In this document: positions 51,801 through 63,800 of the stretch, piece after piece | Layout of the letters: each line of letters opens with the position of its first letter | How positions within the stretch are numbered: position 1 is the first letter of the stretch | Assembly: GCA_009617715.1 (NCBI GenBank) | Contig: VTFK01000099.1 | Location: 434,001-498,000, forward strand | Reading direction: 5' to 3' | Origin: Plectrocnemia conspersa | Lineage: Eukaryota; Arthropoda; Insecta; Trichoptera; Polycentropodidae | Length of the DNA stretch: 64,000 nucleotides | The notes under the pieces: model-generated | Database searches by the model: none | What the model was told of the DNA's origin: nothing | What the model saw: only the letters and a program-made list of their open reading frames with translations | Made by a program: the position numbers and the translations under genes

Positions 51801-53789
51801 CTAAAAAAAGGTATACTTTTTACTTAAAATTACTCTCAATAAAATAAATAAATAAAATCTAATTATAAATATTTAGAAACACATACCTTTAACCATTGCT
51901 TGCCAAATGAGCATACTGGCAGCTCAAGTACCATTCATCTTTATATTTTTTATCGGCACCTGTATGGGACTTAGATCAACATCGATTCTCTTTCTACCAA
52001 TGCTCACAGCAGTCATAATTAATCTAATCACTCACTTGACTCCATTGTGTTACACAAGTTAGTACAATTTAAATAATTTTAATAATAAATATTCTGTATT
52101 TATCTTATAATTTAACTTTCAGCACATAAATGGATTTGGGTGCATCTCATCTTACATATTCCTGTAACTCTTATGTCCATGCACGTCGTACTTTTTCTAT
52201 ATGTTGTAATGATACCAGTATCTGGTAGATCTGGAGTACAGAATTCTGATTTGAATATTGCTGTCTTCACTACATTATTCTGTTTTTTGATCACTTACTT
52301 TTTGGTGAGTTGAAAAATAGTATTTCATGTTATTTTAAATAAATACATAATAACAAAGATTATAAATTTAAATAGGTTCCTCTTGTGTTATTTGTGAGAA
52401 GATCGAGAATTATTTACATTACTCTATCTACATTTTCAATAGTTATGATCATATTATCTTTGACGACTAAAGTTGGACATCCATATAGAGCTGGACCTAG
52501 CAATCCAGTGCCACAAAGATTTTGGATAATGGTAATTATGAAAATATTGTACATATACTATTAAATTATCTTATTAGATCTCTTTTTAATTATTGTGTGG
52601 ATATACTGGCTGTGGACCAACCAAATAAAGTTTTGCTGCTTTTTTTCATTTTGTTTGAAATGGTTGTTGGAATGACCTCAATATAAAATAATGTACATGT
52701 GGTTAACATCCCGCAATTTTAAATGCCATGTTTTTATTTTTTCTAAATTATTTCTAGAATTATTTTTGTAATCATTATTGTTTCATATGATAAAAAAATT
52801 GCATCTTTCTGTATCCTAATCCGACTTTTTTTATTGGGGTTATTAAAAACACTATACTTATAAAATATTTTGTTCTATGCCAATATTATTACATATCTTA
52901 ATATTTTTAGGTGAATTTTTTATCTAATAATACAATTATAAGTAGAGAGAGAGAATAAAGCTTATTTTTATGTACTATATTTTTTCAGCATACTACTCGC
53001 GAATTCAGAAATGAAACAGGCGATATTCGCAGACTGGAGAATGGATTTTATGTCATGAACTGGGATGCAAATAGTCCTCAGACAATACCCGAGAGTCAAA
53101 GAAAGAACTTGGTGTCACTAGAAGAAGATTGTTTAAAAGAGCACTATTGTGGTGTACCGCATTATTTTACAAAAACTGTTCGATATGGGTAATTATCGCA
53201 TATTCTAATAACTAACATTATTTTTGATATACATATGTATTTAACAAAAATATTTCAACAATAGCCCAAAAAACAGTTGGATTCCTGCTCCTCCGCCAAT
53301 TCAACCGATTCCAACTGAGCTAACATCAGAGAAGAGTTGCGATAACTCGTCAACAATATGCACATTTACCTTTACATTGAAAGGTCCTGCTCGAATGACA
53401 GTTACATTTGCAACAAAACCCGGAGCTAAGCTTATCGAATGGAGTCTTCCTCCAAAACCACTACCAACGCATATAAGAAATGGAAGACCGCATTATTTTA
53501 TTCATTTAGTAAGAGGCGATTCAACTAAGGAATACAAAATGAACTTAACATTTGAGGTAAGAATATATGCAGTTTGTCTATTTATTAATAAAAAAATATT
53601 TATTAAATTCAATTTAAGGTTTCTGAAGAACAATTGTATGGTACACCTATTATGGATCTGGGTGTTTCTGGTAATCATGCTTATCATGAAAATTGGAGGA
53701 CTGAGCCTTTTAAATCTTTTTTGAACTCTTTACCAGTATGGGCTGATGTGATGGGTTGGATAAGTGTTTATAAAAATTATGTATTTTAA
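48868..53789 (+). CDS. ERMP1: ERMP1-like endoplasmic reticulum metallopeptidase (M28), copy 1
   Basis: Exons: 48868-49116, 49178-49357, 49416-49572, 49633-49760, 49836-49964, 50451-50565, 50650-50804, 50882-51026, 51095-51166, 51227-51283, 51584-51810, 51877-52057, 52123-52304, 52376-52531, 52989-53188, 53265-53556, 53619-53789. Total 2,796 nt, exactly 932 codons including the stop, close to the roughly 900 residues of the family. A cytosolic N-terminus is followed by one membrane segment ([18 protein letters not shown]), then a lumenal M28 peptidase domain with likely zinc/catalytic residues in [26 protein letters not shown] and VYHTKYD, then several membrane helices and a lumenal C-terminal domain (HYCGVPHYF). 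Exon 11 shows an in-frame TAA at 51802-51804 flanked by two A runs, where copy 2 reads ENYRLKK. This is either sequence error or truncation of the membrane half. Confidence 0.92.
49965..50450. other. ERMP1 copy 1 intron 5, 486 bp
   Basis: AT-rich; nothing recognised. The same intron in copy 2 is only 64 bp. Confidence 0.6.
51339..51392 (+). mobile_element. mariner transposase relic in ERMP1 copy 1 intron 10
   Basis: Reads [17 protein letters not shown], matching the LLHxDNAPAH catalytic-Asp motif of mariner transposases. Only about 18 codons survive. A relic in the same intron of copy 2 shares it. Confidence 0.65.
52532..52988. other. ERMP1 copy 1 intron 14, 457 bp
   Basis: Nothing recognised; the corresponding intron in copy 2 is 59 bp, so this one has expanded. 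Confidence 0.6.
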
Positions 53790-53817
53790 CAATTTAATAG
53801 TTATTTGTAATACTGTA

Positions 53818-53823
53818 AATAAA
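53818..53823 (+). terminator. candidate poly(A) signal of ERMP1 copy 1
   Basis: AATAAA about 30 bp after the TAA stop codon; consistent with a short 3' UTR. Motif only. Confidence 0.45.
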
Positions 53824-54346
53824 ATTAAAATTTACTAGAAATAATAGTACTGTAAAAAATCTATAAATATTAATTGTATAGTTCATTGTACTGTAATATT
53901 TAATAATCTATAATATAATTGTTCTAAGCCATATTTTTAAATGAAATATTCTCTGTTTAACTTTCTACTCACTAAATTGTATCTCTTTGTATGAACGGTG
54001 TATAATAATACATGAAACAAAGGAAATATATTTAATCATAATTAAAAAAAAAAAAAAAGATGGCACAATGATTTTCGAACCTCCGTTAATGAATTCTTTT
54101 GTTTTCAACCAATGAAAAATAAGCATATAAAACAAGATGGCCGACAGTAACGTGACAACAGTTGTAAATAATTTTGCTACGTGACAATTATTTTCATTAT
54201 TTTGGCATGTGCGTTGTTCAATTTGACTGAATATAAATAATCGGATTGCAAATTAACTAGGTATGTTATAACTATGAAAATGAAATATATACATGTGTGT
54301 AAGGATTATATGAATACATTGATTAAACTAGATAACAATCTTCGTA

Positions 54347-54396
54347 ATGAAATCTTCAAATTTTCAATTCCCGTCGACGGACTCTGAGGCCGAAAA
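54347..54396 (+). CDS. possible orphan first exon (MKSSNFQFPSTDSEAEK)
   Basis: ATG followed by 16 open codons and a good donor GTGAGT, starting about 210 bp after a short ORF at 54136 (ATGGCCGACAG...). No following exon was recognised before copy 2 of ERMP1. Could be the 5' end of a gene whose other exons I cannot see, or chance. Confidence 0.25.
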
Positions 54397-54603
54397 GTGA
54401 GTTTTTCCTTTTACAATACATAAAAATTATCTATGCTTCTGATTTAATGCACATATTTGTTAGATTTGACGTATTGCAAATACACCAGGTACCTTTTAAA
54501 CGTGAACGTGTAATATATCCTTAGTATGTATGAGAATTGAAAGTTAATGTCGATCAAATCGGTGCCGTCGCAGTCGGAACGCTATAGATATCAGCCAACG
54601 GAC

Positions 54604-54852
54604 CAGTGGCGTAGCTATGGGGGGGCGGAGGGGGCGGGCCGCCCCGGGCGGCACTTGCTTGGGGGCGGCATAGTCGCGATGGGATCGTCTAGTGTGGTAC
54701 CCTGAATGCACTAAAACATATATAAATCCACGAATAATCGAATTTATTATTTTAAGAAATGCTGATTTTATGACCCTGCGAAAAATGTATGGGGGGGGAG
54801 GCGGCAATTTTAAGGATCGCCCTGGGCGGCACATAGCCTAGCTACGCCACTG
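54604..54852. mobile_element. hAT-type MITE, 249 bp, with 8-bp target duplication
   Basis: Inverted ends CAGTGGCGTAGCTA / TAGCTACGCCACTG bordered by direct repeats CAACGGAC (54596-54603 and 54853-54860). CAGTGGCGTAGC ends with an 8-bp duplication are the classic hAT signature. The interior has GGGCGGCA blocks near both ends and no ORF of note. Confidence 0.93.
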
Positions 54853-54935
54853 CAACGGACAGCTTATTATTGTGTACTTTTTTGGATGTTATTTAATAGA
54901 CATTTTACAATGATTATAAATATATGATTGCATAC

Positions 54936-55661
54936 CTGGAATAATCGATAGCCAAAATAGTGAGTTATTTTTAATTCCGATGTGGCAAAATATGTATCTA
55001 CGCCATAGTTTTTTAGCAATTTTTCTTCTGTGCAATCATTTCTCTTTTGGAACAACCAAATTCAGGATATTCAGTTACATCAAACTTATGTAGTATGTTC
55101 TTTATAAAAAGATAATTCTTGCTGACAGTGACTTCAACTTTTTGTTTATATATACCAATTCTATGTTGTCATCATATAGGTCAGCAAATTGTTCTATCAT
55201 TGCTTCTGAAAAATAATTAAAAACAATCTTAAACATTGAACACATTATTACTACTAATTAATAAAATTTAAACGACAACCGAAGAACAGAATTGACGGAA
55301 GTTACTGTAGAAAATTAAACCCGTAGATTGGCATCTCTTAATTTTCTTCAAAATTGTCGTAATATGTCATATATTAATTGTTTGCCATACGTAATGTTAT
55401 TACATCTATCATAGCTTCTGAAAATTTACTGTAAACAATACTATATACTGGGTAAAATGTAACTTTTTGTTTACACTAATACGAGATTTTTCATTATTAC
55501 TAGCATTGTAATATGCTTAATTAACTTTGGTATGTATACCTTTAATTGCCAAATCACCGCCGTTTGTTTTTTAATATTAGATCCTGGAAAGTCAATGGTA
55601 ATTTTGTTATAATAACCGTGATATATTATTCATAAAACCAAACACTTACTGGCACACTCAT
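54936..55661 (-). pseudogene. unrecognised minus-strand gene or pseudogene with several frame breaks
   Basis: Three exon-like blocks with good splice sites: 55661-55650 (ATG, MSVP, donor GTAAGT), 55583-55540, and 55205-54936 (acceptor ttttcag, donor GTATGC). The last reads AMIEQFADLYDDNIELVY, then in a second frame KNYLFIKNILHKFDVTEYPE, then in a third YGVDTYFATSELKITHYFGY. Each switch lies near an A run, as in the real genes of this window, so it may be a live gene with sequence errors rather than a pseudogene. I do not recognise the family. A hAT-type MITE sits 84 bp downstream. A short repeat of the exon 3 acceptor region recurs near 55400. Confidence 0.4.
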
Positions 55662-56950
55662 AATTTATAATTTTAATAATAGTCTATAATTCCAATGCTA
55701 CACTTTGAATCATCTTCAATTGACACTGTAAGAAAAACGCCGTGATTATAACATATTTCACTGTTTATTTAATTGCACAGAAAAGGGCGTAGCGAGCGCT
55801 TGCCAGATGACAGATGAACTGTCACATGTAAGCAAATTTAAAAGGGAAATCCCGGTTTTGGGTGCGCTTGAGAACGAACTACGAAATTGATTTTAACAAT
55901 TTAAATTGTAAAACACTTATCAAAATATGTATAAAAATCATCAAATTCTAAAAAAAATATTTTTTAAAATATGTTTAGTTTCTACGGTATTTAAAATATC
56001 ATATAAATAATGTGGATTTGTATTAGCTTCTCTTAACATAAAAAATATGTACTTAATTTTGGTGAATTTTTAAAATTTTGTTCGAAAAAAAATTTTCAAC
56101 AAAAAGGGGCAAAGTTTCAAAATAAGTACTATTCATTACCAACCAACTACTAAACACATAGTGTTGCAAAAATCCCTCTTACTGACGCCTTTGAAAGGAA
56201 ACTACACAAAATTGTATAGCACTAATTTAAATATTATGTAAATCTTAAAGTTTCAGAATAAAATTTCAAGATTTATCCAAAATTTTTTTTAACCTTAAAA
56301 ATATTTTAATTTTATTATGGATTTTAAATATTCTTAATTTATTATAAATTTTAAATATGTTTAGTTTATTATTAATTTTAAATAAAGTGAAAACTTTTTG
56401 CACTTATTAATTATTAAAATATATAATGCTGCGCAGAAAAAAACACTTTACTTTAAAAAATAAATAAATCAAAACATTTTTTAATAAAAATAGACAAAGA
56501 TCTCAAAATTATTAATATTTTTAAAGCGCACTTTTGGTCTAAAGTAACAGATTATGTGCTTGATATTTTCAGTTTATTGTTTCTTTCTAATTAGTAAATG
56601 TAATTAAAAACTGGCTTTTATATTTACACATAAAACATATAAACAACAAAAACATAATAACAAAAAAATCCTATTACTAAAATTTAAATTTATGATAAAT
56701 TTGTGTTATATACAGCTTTAAAATAGGCCCTCAAACATCTAAAATACGCTAAAACACAATCAATGACTTATAATCACTCTCATTGCACCAAATATATGTG
56801 ATTGATTGTGTTGTAGCGTCAGTAAGATGTAACAAACTAGTTTTTAATATAATGTAATACGTGTAACATTATTATCGACCTCTGCATAAACTCACCGAAG
56901 TATGCCGATACGCTGCAGTTTCTCGATGATAACCGTTATTGCAGCCAGGC

Positions 56951-57099
56951 GCGTACGGTGAGATACATTCCCTTTCGCTCGCTCGCGTGTTAGTGACGAG
57001 AGTGAGTGAGAAGAAGTGAGCGTTCGAAACGCATGTAACGCACTCTCGTCACTTAACAAGCAAGCGAGCGAGCGAAAGGGAATGTATTTCACCGTACGC
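56951..57099. repeat. long near-perfect hairpin, arms about 54 and 59 bp
   Basis: Left arm from GCGTACGGTGAGATACATTC to CGAGAGTG (56951-57004). Right arm CACTCTCGTCAC...GAATGTATTTCACCGTACGC (57041-57099). Arms differ by a 5-base bulge and few mismatches, and weaker pairing extends about 15 bp further out (CAGCCAGGC / CCTGCTGGC). The loop holds a smaller stem (GCGTTCGAAACGC). GC-rich in an AT-rich setting. Confidence 0.85.
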
Positions 57100-57808
57100 A
57101 CCTGCTGGCAAAACACTCTCAGGAGTAACACCCACAACTGCACTCTTACGCAAATAACCATAACTATTTCTACGCACAAACTTTTGGTTATCACTATAAC
57201 ACTAACTACCTAATAAAGTTATTTAACAATCATAATTGACACAGAATGTACTGTATTACACACAAATAGTTTGAGAAACGATGCGCTGGCTCTAACGCGC
57301 GACGTTTTAAAAACGTCTCAGTATATACAAAATATATAACATTACTAACATTAATAATCTAACCAAGTGGCAATAAACCTTGTAAATACAAGGTTCATTG
57401 CTACTAAGTTAAATTTACAGTTGACTTTACTTCAGCGATATTATATTTGTAATATCAATAAAAGAACATACATATGTACACATACATACATATGTGTACA
57501 TTGATTGATTTTTATCAAGGTCATATATGTCATTGAAAATGATTCATTATCAATGAATGTTAAATAAAATAATAATAATGAATTAATTATTGCTTTTTTT
57601 TATGTATTTGTAAATACTTTATTATTTCATATTTTTATATTTATTTTAATGCTTTGTAAATAAAATAATTCAGATATATCAAACCAACACGTATACAAGA
57701 ATTTCATTTATATTTCAATGCCATAAATTTTGCGATTACAGTTTAATACCAGTAGCTAACTAATCATTAAAGCAATATAATATGAAAATAATGATAGATA
57801 ATATTTTG

Positions 57809-57815
57809 TATATAA
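57809..57815 (+). promoter_or_regulatory. TATA box of ERMP1 copy 2
   Basis: TATATAA lies 59 bp before the ATG at 57874, matching the layout of the copy 1 promoter although the surrounding bases have diverged. Confidence 0.5.
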
Positions 57816-57873
57816 CGCGCATTTATGGCTCATTTTTCGCTAGCACAATAATCTTTGCTTCCATCAACTGACA

Positions 57874-60800
57874 ATGGAAGAAATAAATACAGAAATTCTA
57901 GAATATACTCAACCAAAGTTACAAACAAGTGGTTTTACATCAAAATACGCAATTAAAATGGAAGGAGAAGGTCTAGAAACGCAAGAAAAATCAGATGATT
58001 TTCAGCTAAAATCAAAACGGGATGGATATAGTACATCAAACGATAGCAAATTTTCGTGGTACTGGGCAATATTCGTTGTTCTTTCTGGATGTTTGCTTTA
58101 TTATCTAATTCATTACAATGACTACATTTTACCGAAAGTTGTCACCAAGGATGATATTGTAAGTAAGTAGTTTTGCTTTAATATTTTTCTGATATTTTAT
58201 TAATGTTTGATTCGATAGAAATCAGATCCATCATTGTTTAGTGGTGAGAATTCGAAAGAGTACTTAAAGAAAATCGTATCTTTGGGTCCTCGGACTTTTG
58301 GAAGCCAAACAACTCAGATATTAACGCCAGAATTTTTAAAAAAGGAGATTGATGATCTAATAAGTCAGGCGCAACCGTATCATTCAATTTATATGGAGGT
58401 ATGTTTTTGTAATATACATTTATTTACCACTTATAAAACTAAAAATAATTTTAGAAACAAATCGGAAACGGTGGAATTCGATATAATGACAAAATATCCT
58501 ATATTAGTATATATGAAGATGTCAAAAATGTGATTGTGATGTTTGAAGGAACTGTAGGAAATCATAGTGTTTTGATAAATTGTCATTACGATACAGTGCC
58601 CGAAACTGAAGGTTAAAAGTGGCAAAAAATATTTTTTATCAATCGGTTATCTTGAATTTTATCTATATATCTTTTTAATTTTATGTCAAATATTTTAGGC
58701 GCTTCTGATGATGGAGTATCGTGTGCTGTTATGTTAGAAATGATTCGAGCTCTATCATCTGATTCAAAACGCTATCAACACAATATTGTATTTCTATTCA
58801 ATGAAGCAGAAGAAGTTGATTTAATGGTATTTTAATATTCTATATTTATAAAACTATTTATTTATATGAACTGAATGAATAATAATCAACAACTAATTTT
58901 ATCATTTTTTAAGGTAGTTCAAAATAAAGGTGCATAAGTTTTTATGAAATTTATTAGTTCAGGACAATTTATTTTATTATTTATAATATTAAAAAGCAAA
59001 GTTATAAAATTGTAAATTAAAATTATAAACAATTCAATATAATCATCATAAATAAAGATAATAATGTTTGTAGTATAATCATTTTCTAAATTTAGTACAA
59101 AAAAACTAATTTATTACTTTAGAACATCATTTTAAATATTAAGAATCAATTAAAAATTATTTTAAAATGTGATTAAAAACCATTTAATTAAAAATGATTT
59201 TAGAAGCATTTAACTACGTTATAATAATCGTTATTTTTTTTAATCTAGTAAAAAATTATGTTACAAATAATTAAATTTATTAGTTTATATTATTCTATAA
59301 AATATTATAAAGCAAAGTTAAATCATTGTTATCTTAGATTAAAAACAACTTATAATACTTAAATAAGTTTATATAATCAACTACGTTATAAATAATGTTG
59401 AATTATGTTTGTAGTTAATTCATTTTCTCAATCTAGTACACTATAAAGGTACACAACATTTTATTTTATTTATTAGTTCAGACCATTAATTTAAATTATT
59501 TAAAACAATAAAAACCAGAGTTAGATTATTGTTTATTAAAATTAAGAACAATCTGAATACATAATCCCATATATTCTACTTTAGTTTAATATTGTTTATA
59601 GTTTAATTATTTTCTAAATTTAGTACATAAAAAAGATACATATAATTTTATTTAATTAATTAGTTCAAAAAAATATTTTTCATTATATAATATATTAAAA
59701 AACAAAGTTAATTTATTGTTAATTAAGACTTAAAACAATTTAATTAAATAATCCCATAAAATTTAATTTAATAATCCCAAAATATTTCAGGAAAAAGTTT
59801 AATAATGTTTGTGGTTCAATTATTTTCTAAATCTAGTAGATAAAAAAGGTACACATAATTTTTTTTTTAATTTATTCTTTATTTATTAAAATATGTACTA
59901 AAATTATTATTACTTATTGAAATATGTTCTAAGAACATAGATTTTCAAGATAAGGACTAAACCTTTTTTAAATTTTGGGAAAGCTTAAGTTAAAATAGAA
60001 ATTAAAAATATGTTTCTGAAGACCTTTCGCAAAACGCAAAATAATTTAACCATTTGCTACTTAACAGTATTATGACGGAAAAACTGTTTTGTTTCTAGGG
60101 TTCTCATTTATTTTTACAACATAAATGGAGCAAAAATGTAAAGGCTTTTATTAATTTGGAAGCTGCTGGTTCTGGAGGAAGACCAATAATGTTTCGATCG
60201 GGACCAAATAATGGCTGGCTGTTTAATGTACTTATATTAAATTAATCTACGATCTTAATTCTTAGTAACAACATTTATATTTTATGTTTAGTACTACGTT
60301 AAATACGCTAAAAATTCACATGCACTTGTACTCAATGAAGATCTATTTTTTCTGGTACCCTCAGATACTGATTTTAGAATTTTTACAACTATAGCAAACA
60401 TTCCAGGTATGTTACAATTTTTCACTTGATAAATATGATTTGTTTGATTTATAAAAATACATTATTTAGGCTTGGATGTTGCATTTGCAAGAAACGGATA
60501 CGTTTACCATACAAAATACGATAAAGAAGAATATGTATTAGCTGAAAATCACCAGTATTTGGGAGAGAATTATTTAGCAGTAGTCAGAGCTTTGGGTAAT
60601 GCTAAAGAATTTTATAAAGACCATGTGAGATATTCTTTAATCCTTTAAGACGTCAATAATATCTGGGTTTAATAATATAATTTTAACAACATTTTTATAG
60701 ATATCTGATGCAGAGGTCATTTATTACGATTATCTCGGATGGTTTATGATTAGCTATTCGTACAATGCCGGTGTTGCTTTAAACGTTATCGTTACTATTT

Positions 60801-63800
60801 TATTATTATTTAGCATTATCGTATTCATCGGCAGACTGATGAAATGTAAGATATCAACATATTTTGTGACAATCATATGATTTTTTAGTAATGCGTGTCT
60901 TTTGTATAATATAAAATATAGGGCGCTGGGTAACCGCTGCTACGAGATATAAATTGATTGGAAAAACAGTTAAAAATAGTAAAAATAAAGAGAGTGAGTA
61001 AAATAAAATTATATTTACTATTTATAACATATATGTTTTAAAAAAAATATTTGTTTTAGTTAATAAGGATGGAAAAGAGAATTATATGGAGACTTTCGAT
61101 ATGGGTGGGTCTAAATGTATGTATTATATTACATTACTTTTAACTTTTAACAAATTTAATTTATTTAAGAATGCTTTAAATCAGTAAATTATATACTGTG
61201 TATCATAATTTATGATAAAAATGAGAATAAAATAAAAGTATGAATATAGTTTTAATACAAAAAATATTAGAACAAGGAATTTTAATTAAAAATATTCTTG
61301 AATAGAATCGGCGATATTTAAAGACATTAAATTATTAGAAAAAATACAGCTAGAATCAAACTGTATTTAACATCATTTTGACATTTATTGAAAATCCCAA
61401 ATATTCGTCTATGTAGTGCGCAAATTTACGCAGTAACGCGGTAACAGTCAAAAATGCACTAGGATCAACCGCATATCTCTCGGACGCGCACGTACGATCT
61501 CTTTCCATGTGTATTGTAAATCGCACAGCTACACAATGAATTGAATGTCTAATTTAAACAATGAAATTTAAAAATATATTCAAAAAAATCAGAATGAAGC
61601 AAAAATAATATTTAAAACCCAAAAAGTTAATGATCCGGTATTCGCACAATCGCTAGTTAAGGTACCTCACGACAGTTAGTATATTATAAAATATATTGTA
61701 ACAACTTCGTTTACTTCTGAAACATCAATAATTATGAATAATTTAGTTATCAACTAGATTTTTATATAATGCTTTAGAGATATCATATGTACATAGAATA
61801 TATAGAAACAATGAAATATTTTAATTATATATAGATTATAATTTTTTAATTAAATATCATATTATATTAAAATAATTATTTTTACTTAAAATAATTATTA
61901 ATTTATTAACATAAGAAATACATATTTTAAATATTATTCAATACATTATCTGCTTCACAAAGATAATGCACCAGCTAATACCACAGCTCTGGCTAAAAAA
62001 TTGTAATTAAACTTATCTAATGAAGCTAGTCCTATTTTTATATAAAGAAATTAAATCTATAATAAAGTGCTATTAAAATATAAATAAATATATTGTTAAA
62101 GCAAAATAATATGAACGTAGATTTTCAATCAAAAATATTCTTTTAATTAAAAGCTGGAGTATTTTCATTCATAATTTTAAAGTTGTTGTAACAAATTTAT
62201 TTATGATTTTTATAAAACGTATACTCGTTTACAAAAATAATCAAATATTAAAATTATAAATTGATTATAAATTTTTAATCAGAGTTTATAGTAAAATAAT
62301 TATTTTTACTCAACATTATCAATCAATTATTTATATTAGAAAAGTACACTAAAGTAGTTTTAGAAATTAAAAATTGAATACATTATCTGCTTCACTACGA
62401 TAATGCACCAGCTAACACCACAGCTTGTGCTAAAAAATTGGCAATTAATTTATTCAAAAAAATTAGTCCTATAAATTGTATTATTTTTATTACATTACGT
62501 GCTGTTTATTTATAAAAAATACAACAATATTTTATTAATTCATAAATAATAAAGATTAGATTATTTTAAATATTTTTTAGCTAAATTATGCTACTTTTTT
62601 TATAGTATTATTATATTTTTACAGACGCACCTTTGATAGAATTCGGTATATTCACAGGCGCTAGATTACTTGGAATGTTCTCTGCCGCTCTTGTAACTAT
62701 ATTATTAAGTCTTATAATAGACACCGCTGCTAATCTGAAAATGCCATGGTTCTCAAACGTATGGCTCATATTTCCCATCTATTGGTGTCCATGTTTAGTG
62801 GTATACTCTTTGGTGCCCATTTTAATCGAAAATTATAGACTGAAAAAGGTAAACTTTCTACTTCAAATTACATTCAATCTAAATATTTTTTAATAGCTGC
62901 TTATAAATATTTAGAAACACATACCTTTATCTATTGCTTGCCAAATGAGCATACTGGCAGCTCAAGTACCTTTTATATTGCTCTTCTTCATCAGCACCTG
63001 TATTGGACTTAGATCTTCATCGCTTTTTTTCCTTCCAATGCTCACAGCAGTCATTGTCAATCTAATCACTCACTTAACTCCATTGTGTTACACAAGTAAG
63101 TTTAATTTATTTAATTTCAATAATAAATATTCTAGGCTTATCTTATTATTTGATTTTCAGCACATACATGGATTTGGGTGCATCTCATCTTACACATTCC
63201 TGCAACTCTTATGTCAATGTACACAATACTTTTTCTCTACGCTGTATTGATTCCAGTATGTGGCAGATCTGGTGTTGAAAATTCTGATTTGAAAATCGCT
63301 GTCGTTAGCGTTTTGTACTGCTTCTTAATCACTTACTTTTTAGTGAGTTGATAAAATATATTAGATGTAATTGTATTTTAGCTAAATTATTTATTATAAA
63401 TCAGGTTCCTCTTATGTTAATGGCGAGAAGATCACAAATGGTTTATATCACACTATCTGCATTCTCAATATTTATGATCATCATATCTCTGACGACCAAA
63501 GTGGGACAACCATATCGAACAGGTCCCACTGATCCCACGCCACAAAGATATTGGATAATGGTGGTTATAAATATTAATTTTAATTAAATACATCATCTTA
63601 TTTCATGCCATATTTTTAGCATACTACCCGCGAATTCAGAAACGAAACTGGACAAATTCGCAGATTCGAGAGCGGTTATGTTGTTATCAATTGGGATGCA
63701 AATGGTCCTCAGACAATACCTGAAAGTCAAAAAAATAACTTGATTTCTTTAGACAAAGATTGTTTGGAAGAACATTATTGTGGTGTTCCGCATTATTTTC

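Larger units (their letters stand above)
53824..57808. other. interval between the two ERMP1 copies, 4 kb
   Basis: Contains the orphan exon at 54347, the hAT MITE, the broken minus-strand gene and the long inverted repeat at 56951-57099. 55.86-56.9 kb is AT-rich with nothing recognised. Confidence 0.6.
61117..62624. other. expanded ERMP1 copy 2 intron 10, 1.5 kb
   Basis: Holds two of the mariner relics plus a mixed-composition patch at 61400-61530 (ACGCAGTAACGCGGTAAC...) that I cannot identify. Copy 1 has 300 bp here. Confidence 0.6.

Noticed and set aside
52112..52294. 60-residue minus-strand ORF
   Set aside because: Antisense of ERMP1 copy 1 exon 13.
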